A DNA stretch of 12,469 nucleotides from contig JBDRNO010000105.1 in the NCBI GenBank assembly GCA_043811005.1, positions 1 through 12,469 on the forward strand, written 5' to 3'. Below the pieces are notes generated by a model, which saw nothing but the letters and a program-made list of their open reading frames with translations, had not been told where the DNA came from and did not search any database. The position numbers and the translations under genes are program-made. Positions within the stretch are counted from its first letter, which is position 1. Every line of letters begins with the position of its first letter. This DNA is from JBDRNO01 sp043811005. Lineage in GTDB: Bacteria; Bacteroidota; Bacteroidia; NORP154. Below, piece by piece: positions 1-10,100 of this stretch.

Positions 1-1
1 A

Positions 2-319
2 ACCGATATAACTTGCTATGGCGATAATGATGGAACGGCAACTGTTACCGCATTTGGCGGAACAACTCCATTAACTTATCTTTGGGATGACCCATCGGCA
101 CAAAATACAACAACCGCTACCGGCTTGGCTCCCGGAACATACATCATTTTAGTTACCGGCGCTGACGGATGTTCTGCCTCCTCTTCAGTTACAATCATAG
201 AACCAGATGTATTGACCCTTTCCACCAATTATATCAATGTTACTGCCGACACTATTTGTGATGGAAGCGCCATGGCTTATGTTAGCGGTGGCACTACACC
301 ATACATATTTATGGAATGA
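2..319 (+). CDS. 3' part of an SprB-repeat surface protein, entering from the left edge and ending at a frameshift-induced stop
   Basis: The reading frame is open from base 2, so the true start lies outside the window. It encodes one complete SprB-type repeat (about 2-205), running from the TCYGDNDG motif through a GGTTP turn, a YLWDDP core, an ATGLAPGTY turn and a GADGC motif to the closing IEP. The first half of a second repeat follows (DTICDG, then GGTTPY). The frame then runs into TGA at 317-319, in the middle of the conserved PYTYLWND core, while the missing half continues in another frame (see 303-713). SprB repeats are known from the gliding adhesin SprB and many other T9SS-exported surface proteins of Bacteroidota. 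A start at the internal ATG (125) would be inside a repeat and is not credible. Whether the live gene is broken or the break is a sequencing error cannot be told from the sequence. Confidence 0.8.
   Translation, partial: TDITCYGDNDGTATVTAFGGTTPLTYLWDDPSAQNTTTATGLAPGTYIILVTGADGCSASSSVTIIEPDVLTLSTNYINVTADTICDGSAMAYVSGGTTPYIFME
302..306 (+). other. Apparent 2-nt deletion (frameshift) in the last SprB repeat of the upstream gene
   Basis: The upstream frame reads CCA TAC ATA TTT ATG GAA TGA. Inserting one AC dinucleotide after TAC restores CCA TAC ACA TAT TTA TGG AAT GAC, which is the PYTYLWND core seen intact many times in the downstream gene (for example 11912-11929). Both flanking halves are well conserved, so the break is recent or artefactual. 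There is no slippery heptamer or downstream pseudoknot that would suggest programmed frameshifting. Confidence 0.8.
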
Positions 320-713
320 CCCCCTCAACCAGATAACCGGCACAGCTACCGGATTATGCATGGGATTATATAGTGTTACGGTAACAGATGCCAATGGTTG
401 TACATCAACAGGATCTGTCTATGTTGATGATACTCCTTCAGGGATACCCCCAATTAATTTTGATGATATTATTAATATTTATCCAAATCCCTCAACAGGA
501 TATGTTAATATTGAATTTGTTTTTAGTAAACTGGAAGACGTTAGAATTTTTATTTTTAATACCATTGGTGAAATTGTTTATTCTGAAAAGTTAAAAAATC
601 TATCCACAGGAATATGTACAATTGATCTGTCAGAAAAAGCAAATGGTATTTATTTTATCCACATTCTGACAGAAAATGCTGTCCTGGTTAAAAGGATTTC
701 TTTAGTTCATTAA
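303..713 (+). CDS. C-terminal fragment of the same protein: end of the last SprB repeat plus T9SS type A sorting domain
   Basis: This is the continuation of the upstream gene in the shifted frame. It opens with TYLWNDP, ATGLCMGLYSVTVTDANGC, then a linker (about 425-461) and a T9SS type A C-terminal sorting domain ending at TAA 711-713. The frame is open back to an ATG at 237, but only from 303 onward does it match the family; the bases before that are coding in the other frame. If translated alone the first sensible ATG would be at 360, giving a signal-less fragment, so independent function is unlikely. The tail is clearly homologous to the tail of the giant downstream protein (shared IYPNP, IGEIV and TIDLSEKANG), which points to tandem paralogy. 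The repaired product would be a secreted, surface-anchored adhesin-like protein. Confidence 0.8.
   Translation, partial: TYLWNDPLNQITGTATGLCMGLYSVTVTDANGCTSTGSVYVDDTPSGIPPINFDDIINIYPNPSTGYVNIEFVFSKLEDVRIFIFNTIGEIVYSEKLKNLSTGICTIDLSEKANGIYFIHILTENAVLVKRISLVH
462..710 (+). other. T9SS type A C-terminal sorting domain (upstream gene)
   Basis: The translation starts DDIINIYPNPSTG, has the beta-strand pattern NIEF, then IGEIVYSEKL, TIDLSEKANGIYF, and ends KRISLVH. The YPNPS/TxG opening and the final basic beta-strand are hallmarks of the type A sorting domain. In characterised T9SS organisms this domain directs passage across the outer membrane and is cleaved by the PorU sortase, often with attachment to A-LPS. 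Confidence 0.9.
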
Positions 714-756
714 AAAAATTGTAACTAATCAGTTTGGATATTCTATTGAAAAAGTT

Positions 757-799
757 TGTTATTGGTTAATAGCAGTTAAAAACAGTTAATAACGGTTGC
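757..799 (-). repeat. Left array of 10-bp units (GGTTAA/CAGTTAA cores)
   Basis: GTTAA cores lie at 765-769, 775-779 and 785-789, with a degenerate GTTGC at 795-799, exactly 10 bp apart. The orientation is opposite to that of the right array at 909-967. The 10-bp spacing places every core on about the same face of the helix, which would suit cooperative protein binding; that is inference. Confidence 0.6.
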
Positions 800-860
800 T
801 TTTTATACTGCTCTGTCCCAACCTTTTTACAAAAGAGCGGGGCTCTGGAACAAAAACATT

Positions 861-887
861 GCTTTTACGTAAAGATGCTTTTTTTTT
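861..887 (+). terminator. Weak candidate intrinsic terminator for the upstream gene
   Basis: GC (861-862) can pair with GC (877-878) and TTT with AAA across TTTACGTAAA, with a three-base GAT bulge, directly followed by nine T residues (879-887). The stem is weak and broken, and it sits about 150 bases after the upstream stop, so the call is tentative. Confidence 0.25.
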
Positions 888-908
888 GAAGATAAAGTAT
901 ATTTAAAT

Positions 909-967
909 GTAACCGATATTAACCAATATTAACCGATGTTAACCGATGTTAACCGTTTTTAACAGTT
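909..967 (+). repeat. Right array of 10-bp tandem repeats (TTAACCGATG type)
   Basis: Six consecutive 10-base units read AACCGATATT, AACCAATATT, AACCGATGTT, AACCGATGTT, AACCGTTTTT and AACAGTT(T). TTAAC cores start at 919, 929, 939, 949 and 959, with GTAAC at 909. Two units are identical and the outer ones decay, typical of a tandem array. The strict 10-bp period and lack of unique spacers exclude CRISPR. It resembles an iteron or operator array, or the subterminal repeats of a small element. Confidence 0.75.
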
Positions 968-1099
968 TCCATTTTACATCAATTATACTGATTAGTTACA
1001 AAAAATTTAATTCTGTATATTATGCAAAATTTAAATACTATCAAGTCTGCCTAATAAAGCATTAAACCTTTTAATTATTTTACAAAAAAATTTTTAATC

Positions 1100-1174
1100 A
1101 TGAAAAAATCAAATGTAAGCGCTATTGTGTTAGCTGTTGTTTTCTTTTTTGGGCTAATATTAAACTCAAACGCC
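1100..1174 (+). other. Sec signal peptide of the giant protein
   Basis: Residues 1-25: positively charged MKK, a hydrophobic core (residues 6-21, AIVLAVVFFFGLIL), and an N-S-N-A cleavage site before Q26. There is no lipobox cysteine, so signal peptidase I is expected. Confidence 0.9.
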
Positions 1175-4100
1175 CAACCCAGCAAAGGTGGAATTCCACC
1201 AAGTTTCAGCAAAGAAGAAGCTAAGGCGATATCGAAAAAACCTTTACATTTAAAAGGTATTATTAAAAATTATCAATCTATACCTGATAATTATCAGGTA
1301 GTGAGTTTGCAACAGCCAAACATTACCAAAGCCAATTTGGGTGATGGACGAGATGGTGGCCCTTTACAGGTAGGTATCTCTGTTCCTGTAAATTTAAGCA
1401 TAGACAATTCCGGAACATGGACAGACCTGCCTGATGGCAGCAGAATTTGGAGATTAAAACTTGAATGTAAAGATGCTTTAGCCCTTGGTGTTTATTATGA
1501 TAATTTTTGGTTGCCTGTTGGAGGAAAACTTTTCTTATATAATGAATATAAAACCCAGGTAATTGGCGCTTTTACATATTTAAATAATCCTGTAAGCGGA
1601 TTATTTGCCACTGAATTGATTCAGGGTGAAACCGTTACTCTTGAATATTATGAACCGCCTAAACCATTAGGTAAAGCAATTATAAGTATTTCCGGAATTT
1701 CTTATACTTACCGTGATGTCGGCTTCCTGGAAAAATATAATTCATATATCCCAAAAGACTTCGGTGACTCAGATGCTGCCTGTGAGGTAAACATTAATTG
1801 TTCCCCTGAAGGCGACACCTGGCAGGATGAAAAAAAAGGCGTTGCAAGGATTTTTTTAAGAATAGGAGTTAGCTATTATTGGTGTTCCGGTTCATTAGTT
1901 AATAATGTTCGTGAAGACCTTACTCCTTACTTTTTATCTGCATTTCATTGTGGCGATGGCGCCAGCGCAGCAGATTTTAATGTATGGATCTTTTATTTTA
2001 ATTATGAAGCCCCCGGATGTCCAAATCCCGGTTCAGAACCTTCGTCTAATACTATAACTGGTTGTACACTTAGGTCTGAAGGGGATCAAAGTGGTGGCAC
2101 AGATTTCTTACTAGTTGAATTGAATGTCTTTCCCTCTTTCACTCCTTATTACAATGGATGGGATAATACAAATTCCGCTAGTCCAAGTGGTGTCAGTATT
2201 CATCATCCCGCTGGAGATATACAAAAAATATCAACTTATACCGGTTCATTATTTACTTCTACATGGACCGGAGGAATGGCAAATGGTTGGTGGGGTGTTC
2301 CCGGTTGGACAGCTACAGCAAATGGACAAGGTGTATCAGAAGGTGGATCTTCCGGCTCCCCAATCTTTAATAATAATAGCAGGATCGTTGGGACTTTAAC
2401 AGGCGGTGGTTCTACCTGTGCTAGTCCGGGTTCTTCAGATTATTATGGAAAATTTTACTGCCACTGGGACTTAAATGGCGGTACTGCTGCTGACCAGCTA
2501 AAACCATGGTTAGATCCTGATAATGCCGGGGTAAATACTTTAAATGGCACTTATGATGGTCTTGCTAAACCATTTACAAACTTTTATGGTTATCCTGCAA
2601 CTATCTTTGAAGATGACTCCGTTGATTTTTATGATCTTACACCTGGAAATATAACTGCACGGTCATGGCTCTTACCGGGTGGTTCTCCAGCTACTTCTAC
2701 CGATCAAGACCCTGCTGATATTGTTTATAGTACAGCAGGAACATATAATGTAACATTAACTTGTACAAATGTTAATGGCGATAGCACTTTAACAAAAACA
2801 AATTACATTAAAGTCCTTGACCCTGCAATTGAAAATTGTGATACAATAAGTAATTTTTATGGTACTCCAACTATTTATACCACTGGCGGTGGATATCTTG
2901 CCGGTAATAATCAGTATGGAGATTTAGCAAAAGCTCAATATTATAGTTCTTTTTATTACAGCCCTTATCAGGTTATTAAAGGAGGTCGTTTCTGGTGGGC
3001 TTCTGCCTCCAATGCTACTTCACCTGATATTACATTCGCTGTATGGGATAATTATGGCTACAACGGGAAACCCAGTAATCTTATTGCAACGAAAACTGTC
3101 CCACTTGCTACTATTGTTTCTGATTATAATGGCGATGGCTATACTGATGTTATTTTTGATTCACCGGCAATTATTCCTCCCGGATTCTATATTGGCGTAT
3201 TCTTACCAACTGCTGCCGGTGATACAATTGCTCTTATAACAAATCAAGATGGTGATTCACCAAGTAATACATACTGGGAAATGGGAAGTGATAGCAACTG
3301 GTATGATTGCAGCAATTGGGGATTGACTACATTGGCAAATGCAATTTTCCCGTTTGTTTGTAATGACCCTGATTTAGGAGTAAAAGCGCAATTTTCCGGC
3401 TCACCGACAATTACATGGCCGGGTAATATTGTTAATTTCACTGATCTTTCCTATGGCAGTATACCTGCTATCTATTCCTGGTCTTTCTCTGGCGGAGCAC
3501 CATCTTCTTCAAATACACAAAATCCTGACGTTATTTATAATACACCAGGAACATATAATGTTTCATTAACGGTTGCTAATGCTAATGGGAGTGATATTGA
3601 AACAAAAACCAATTATATTACCGTTAAAGATAATTCCATTGTTAATTGTGATTCTTTAAGTAATGTTATTGGTAGTCTTACCCTTTATACTACCGGTATT
3701 GCCAATTCCTATGTTTCAGGTAAAAATGAATATGGAGATTTAGCTAAAGCAGAATTTTTTGATTATGATTCTTATTATCCATATCAGGAAATACAAGGAG
3801 TATGGTACTATTTTGGGGTTGGTGATAATACGGGTGGACCAACTAATGTAACATTCAATATATGGGCAGATAATAATGGACAACCTGGAGCTATACTTTC
3901 AACAGAAACATACTCTCTTGGCACTATTGAAACTGATGTAACTAATGGCGATCCAACTTATATACCGCTATCTGCTCCATTAACCATAACAGGTCCATTT
4001 TATGCAGGTTTTATAATTCCTGCTCCTACTGTTCTAACTAGTGATAAACTCGCAGTTTACACTGGATCCCAAAATTCTTCAACAGTTAATACTGCATGGG

Positions 4101-7100
4101 AACAATGGAGTGATGCTACATGGTATTCTTACCAATCTGCCTGGGGAGGAACCTGGAATAATGCTATTTTCCCTGTTGTTTGTACAAAACCCACAGACCC
4201 CCCAACTGCTAATTTTGTTGCTTCCGAAACATTCTTAATACTTCCATCAGGACCTGTTCAATTTACTGATTTATCTGTGGGCTTTCCTGATTCATGGTCA
4301 TGGACACTCACAGGTGGTACACCTTCTACCTCATCAGAGAAAAATCCTTCAGTCTTTTATACAACACCCGGACTTTATACTGTAGCCTTGCAGTCTGCAA
4401 ATACTAATGGTAGTAATACGGAAACAAAAGTTGACTATATAGAAGCGGTATATCCATGTGATACCCTTATGGATTATACTATTCCCGATATATTTGTAAA
4501 TGCAACTGATGAACCCGGTTTCAATATGAATTCTTACGATTTAGATGGTGTTCCAGCCAATGCCGGTGGCGCTTCTGATTGGAAAATAATAGAAAGGTTA
4601 GCTCCTGACTCTAATCTATATGTTACTTCGTGGTTAAATCCAGCCGGTGTAGCTAATGACTGGCTTACATTTGGCCCAATAACTATACCTGCTGCAGGTG
4701 CTGATTTAAAATGGGAACATAAGATGTTTGATGCTCCTAGTTATCAAGATGGATATAGAGTATTAATATCAACTACAGGAATGATTCCTCCCGGCGATTT
4801 TTCTACTGTTTTGATACAATATGCAGATAATGATCCTGCATACGGTGGTAATCCAGACTGGATGTCAACGTCAGTTAATATTGACGGTGCTACTTATGGT
4901 GGGCAACAAGTTTACCTTGCTTACCACCATAATTCAAATGATATGAATGCATTACAGTTAGATAATATCCTTATTGTTGATTGTACTCCGCCTCCTCCTG
5001 AAGCTCCAATAGCAAACTTCTCTGGCAGTTCCGTTGAAATATGTGAAGGTGAAAGTATTGATTTTCTTGACGGAACTACGAAAATTCCTACATCATGGTC
5101 ATGGACTTTTACTGGTGGCACGCCTGCTACTTCAACTGCTCAAAATCCTGCAAATATTGTTTACAATACTGCTGGCACATATACTGTTTCATTAACTGCT
5201 ACTAATGCCCAAGGGAATGATACTGAAACAAAAACCAGTTATATTACTGTCAATGCTTTACCTGTTGTTGATTTAGGACTTGACCAAACTGCCTGCGATG
5301 GAGTTCCTATTACCTTAGATGCAGGAGCTGGCGTAGGTAAGTCATATTTATGGAATGAACTATCTGTTAGTCAAACCATAGATGTTACAACCACAGACAC
5401 ATATTCTGTAATGGTAGTAAATGCTACTGGTTGTTATGGATACGATACAACAATCATTACAGTTAATCCGAATTCACCTGTGAGCGTGAGCATAGCAGCA
5501 GTTCCCGCAGGAGCTATCTGTGCAGGCACAAGTGTTACATTCACAGCAACACCAACGAACGGAGGAACAACACCGGCTTATCAATGGAAAGTAAACGGAG
5601 TGGATGTTGGGATTAACAGCCCGACATATACCAGTACTACCCTGGCAAACACTGATGCGGTCACCTGCGTTTTGACATCAAATGCTACATGCCCGACAGG
5701 CAATCCGGCTACATCGAATACAATTAACATGACGGTTAATCCGAATTTACCTGTGAGCGTGAGCATAGCAGCAGTTCCGGCAGGAGTGATCTGCGCAGGC
5801 ACAAGTGTTACATTCACGGCTACACCCACTAACGGAGGAGCCACACCGGCCTATCAATGGAACGTAAACGGGGTGGATGTTGGAATCAATAGTCCGGCTT
5901 ATTCAAGCTCTACATTAGCGAATAGTGATACAGTAACTTGTGTATTAACATCATCTGAAACATGTATAACAGGTAATCCTGCTACTTCAAATAATATAAT
6001 AATGACTGTAACCCCGAATCTGCCTGTCAGTGTAAGCATCTCTGAATCAGCTAATCCAATTTGTGATGGTGATAATTTAACATTTACAGCCACACCGGCA
6101 AATGGTGGTGGTACTCCATCTTATCAATGGCAAGTTAACGGAATAAATGTTGGTGTTGATAGCCCTGCTTATTCAAGTTTTGCATTAGCTGATGGTGATA
6201 GTATTACTTGTATTTTAACTTCTTCAGAAACATGTACTTCAGGTAATCCTGCTACTTCCAATGCTGTCATTATGACCGTGAATCCGAGCTTGCCTGTTAG
6301 TGTTAACATTACTGAATCTGCAAATCCTATTTGTACTGGTTCTAATGTAACATTTACCGCATCACTTGTTTATGAAGGTTCAAGTCCGAATTATATATGG
6401 AGAGTTAATGGAGTTAATGTTGGTGCTCCTAACAGCCCAACTTATTCTACCTTTACTCTCAGTGATGGAGATATTGTAACATGTATATTAACTTCATCTG
6501 AAACTTGTACAACAGGTAATCCTGATACATCCAATGCAATTACAATATCTGTGAATCCTTCTTTACCGATAGGTGTAAGCATCTCAGTATCAACCAATCC
6601 AATTTGCACAGGTGCCAATGTAACATTTACAGCCACACCAACAAATGAAGGAAGTACACCGAGTTATCAATGGAAAGTGAACGGTGGAAATGTAGGTACA
6701 GACAGTATTGCTTACGCAAGTTCTATTCTATCTGACGGAGATGATGTAACTTGTGTATTGACTTCTTCAGAAGCATGTGCAACAGGGAATCCGGCTACTT
6801 CCAATACTATTACAATGACAATTAATCCGAATTTACCTGTTAGTGTAAGTATTTCAGAATCCGCAAACCCAATTTGTGCCGGTACTAATGTGACATTTAC
6901 TGCTACTCCAACAAATGGTGGCACAACACCATCGTATCAATGGAAAGTCAACGGGATAGACGTTGGCTCAGACAGTTCTGTTTATACAAGCTCAACATTA
7001 GCAGATGTAGATATTGTAACCTGTGAATTAACATCATCTGAAACTTGTACTTCAGGTAATCCGGCAACATCAAATGCAATTACAATGACTGTTAATCCGG

Positions 7101-10100
7101 GTTTACCGGTAAGTGTAAGCATTGTAGAATCAGCCAATCCAATTTGTATCGGTTCTAGTGTAACCTTTACAGCCACACCAACAAATGAAGGTTCTTCACC
7201 GGGCTATGTATGGCGGGTAAATGGGGTCAATGTTGGCGCTCCTGACAGTATTGCATTTTCTACTTCAACACTTAACGATGGAGATATGGTAACCTGTATA
7301 TTAACATCATCTGAAACTTGTGCTACAGGTAGTCCAGCCACATCTAATGGAATTACAATGATTTTGGATCCTTCTTTACCTGTAAGTGTGGTAATATCAG
7401 GATCAGCAAACCCAATATGTGATGGAAATAATGTAACATTTACTGCAACACCAATAAATGAAGGAAGCACACCGGGTTATCAGTGGAAAGTCAACGGAAT
7501 AAATGTTGGTTCAGACAGTTCTATTTATTCAAGTTCTGTATTAACCGATGGAGATGTGGTGACATGTGAATTAACATCATCAGAGCTATGTACAACAGGG
7601 AATCCAGCCACATCTAATGCTATTACAATGATAATAAACATTTTACCAATAGCAAATGCCGGAACAGATGTAACGGTATGTCCTGGGGATAGTATTTCAT
7701 TATCGGCAACCGGAGGCGTATCATATAACTGGAGTCCGTCAACAGGATTAAGTGCAACAAATATAGCCGATCCAACAGCCAACCCGTCAGCAACAATAAC
7801 TTATACAGTAGCAGTAACAGATGCGAACGGATGTACAAGCACAGATGATATTACTATTTTTATACCACCAGTTATAATAGTAAATACTTCCAGTACTGAT
7901 GCTACCTGTGGCAATTCAGACGGTTCTGCTACTGCTACCGCTTCAGGTGGTTCGGGTTCATACAGTTACCTTTGGGATGATCCGGGCTCTCAAACAAATG
8001 CTGTTGCCACCGGCTTGGCCGCAGGTAATTATTTTGTTACAGTTACAGATACAAACGGATGTACAGGTAATGCAATCGCCTCGATTAATAATGCCGGTGC
8101 ACCTGCTATCACTACCACTGCAAGCGATGCGACCTGTACCGGAAACTGTGACGGTTCGGCTACGCTCACCGCAAGTGGAGGAGTAACACCTTATAGTTAT
8201 TTATGGGATGATCCGTATTCTCAAACGGATTCCATTGCCACTGGCTTATGCGCAGGAACTTACTCTGTTATTTTAACTGATGCGGACAACTGTATTGCTG
8301 CTGCTTCCGTTACGGTCACAGAACCTTTACCTGTTGCTGCATCTATTACTTCAAGTACAAATGTTGCATGTTATGGAGGTAATGATGGTTCTGCTACTGT
8401 CAGTGCTACAGGAGGTACAGGTACCTATACATATCAATGGGATGATGCTTCATTGCAAACCACTGATACTGCCATCAATCTGATTACCGGAACTTATATT
8501 GTCACAGTTACTGATACTAATGGTTGTTCGGCTATTGACTCTGTCACTATCACCGAACCTGATGCATTAAGCATTACTTCAGAAGTTTCAACCGGGATCA
8601 CTTGTAATGGATCGGTAGATGGAACGATCACAATAACGGCAAGTGGCGGTACATCCACATTGAATTATTCAATAGATAGCGGAAGCTCTTATCCTAATAC
8701 CACGGGTATATTTACTGGTTTGGCTGCAGGAAGTTATGATATTGTCATACAAGACTCTATCAACACCACTTGTACCTTAAACGGAAATACGATAACCATT
8801 ACTGAACCCTCCGCATTAAGTATAATCTCCGAAACTTCGACAGATATTATCTGTAATGGCTTGTCAGAAGGGACAATCACAATAGTTGCAGGCGGTGGTA
8901 CAGGCACATTGAATTATTCAATAGATGGCGGAAGCACTTATTCCAATACTACGGGAATATTTACAGGTTTGGGTGCAGGAAGTTATGATATCGTTATACA
9001 AGATTCGAACAATACCAATTGTACACTAAGCGGAAGCGCTATATCGATCACTGAACCTGCCGCATTGTCGCTTACAACCGGCAGTGTTGATGCTACCTGT
9101 GGTAGTTCAGACGGTTCTGCTTCCATAACCGTTACAGGTGGTACTGGTTCATATACATATCTATGGAACGATCCCGGAACTCAAACCACATCTACTGCAA
9201 CCGGTATAGCAGCAGGTAATTATTCTGTTACAGTTACAGATGCAAATAGCTGTACCGGTAATGCAACCGCCTCGGTTAATGACGCTGGTGCACCTGTTGT
9301 CACTGTAACGGCAAGCGATGCAACATGTGCCGGAAGCTGTGACGGTTCGGCTACGCTCACCGCAAGTGGAGGAGTAACACCTTATAGTTATTTATGGGAT
9401 GATCCTGATTCTCAAACCGATTCCACTGCTACAGGACTATGTGCAGGAACAACCTCTGTTATTGTAACTGACGCAGGCAATTGTATTGCTGCTGCTTCCG
9501 TTACGATCACAGAACCTTCACTTGTTGTTGCATCTATTATTTCCGTCACAAATATTGAATGTTATGGAGACAATAACGGTTCGGCAACTGCTGTTGCTAC
9601 CGGTGGAACATCGCCTTATACATACCAATGGAGTAGCGGGGACAGTACAGACGCCTTACAGGGCGTCTCTGCCGGAACCTATATCGTTACAGTTACCGAT
9701 CCAACTGGATGTTCTGATGCAGACACTGTTACGATCACAGAACCTGCCGCACTTTCACTCACCACCGGCAGTATTGATGCAACCTGCGGAAATTCTGACG
9801 GGTATACTTTTGTATCTGTTACCGGTGGTACCGGATCATATACCTATTTATGGAATGATCCCTTTATGCAAACTAACGATACTGCTGTTGCTCTTTCTGC
9901 AAACAACTATACCGTAACTGTTACTGATGCAAACGGTTGTACAAGTAGTGCTATCACTTCCGTTACTGACGCTGGTGCACCTACAGTCACAATCACTGTA
10001 AACGATGTGACCTGCGCAGGAGACTGCGATGGTGAGGCTACCGTATCGGTAGCAGGAGGAATGGCTCCTTATACCTATCTCTGGGATGATCCGGATTCTC

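Larger units (their letters stand above)
719..1001. repeat. Perfect 15-bp outer inverted repeat enclosing a 283-bp segment (MITE-like candidate)
   Basis: TTGTAACTAATCAGT at 719-733 is exactly the reverse complement of ACTGATTAGTTACAA at 987-1001. With four mismatches the match extends outward to 710-733/987-1010, ending TTAAA and TTTAA. Inside lies a second inverted pair: 781-797 and 951-967 match in 15 of 17 positions as reverse complements. Nested terminal and subterminal inverted repeats around a short non-coding segment resemble a miniature inverted-repeat element, but no clean target-site duplication is visible and the left end abuts the upstream stop codon. A regulatory or structured-RNA role is an alternative. 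Confidence 0.55.
714..1099. other. 386-bp intergenic region with nested repeats and no gene
   Basis: No convincing coding frame is present on either strand. The region is AT-rich and contains a 15-bp inverted repeat, two 10-bp-periodic arrays, a short G/C hairpin (AGAGC 834-838 with GCTCT 842-846, loop GGG), the palindrome TTTACGTAAA (864-873) and a nine-T run (879-887). The last 100 bases carry the leader of the giant gene. No clear Bacteroidota promoter of the TTTG/TAnnTTTG type was recognised, so no promoter is asserted. Confidence 0.75.

Noticed and set aside
302..319. Programmed ribosomal frameshifting in the upstream gene
   Set aside because: No slippery heptamer, no stimulatory stem-loop or internal Shine-Dalgarno, and the repair needed is a simple lost dinucleotide.
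864..873. Palindrome TTTACGTAAA as an operator
   Set aside because: A 10-bp AT-rich palindrome is common by chance in such DNA, and it occurs only once in the gap.
909..967. CRISPR array
   Set aside because: The units are 10 bp, directly abutting, with no unique spacers and no cas genes nearby.
1001..1099. Bacteroidota-type promoter for the giant gene
   Set aside because: I could not find a TAnnTTTG box with a properly spaced upstream TTTG; many AT-rich look-alikes exist, so naming one would be guesswork.
5581..7782. A ladder of 64-88-residue open frames on the minus strand with similar products (VAVNVTL..., LTLTGKFGLTV...)
   Set aside because: They repeat with the 270-nt period of the plus-strand Ig repeats and are their antisense reading; they have no start signals of their own and no known family.
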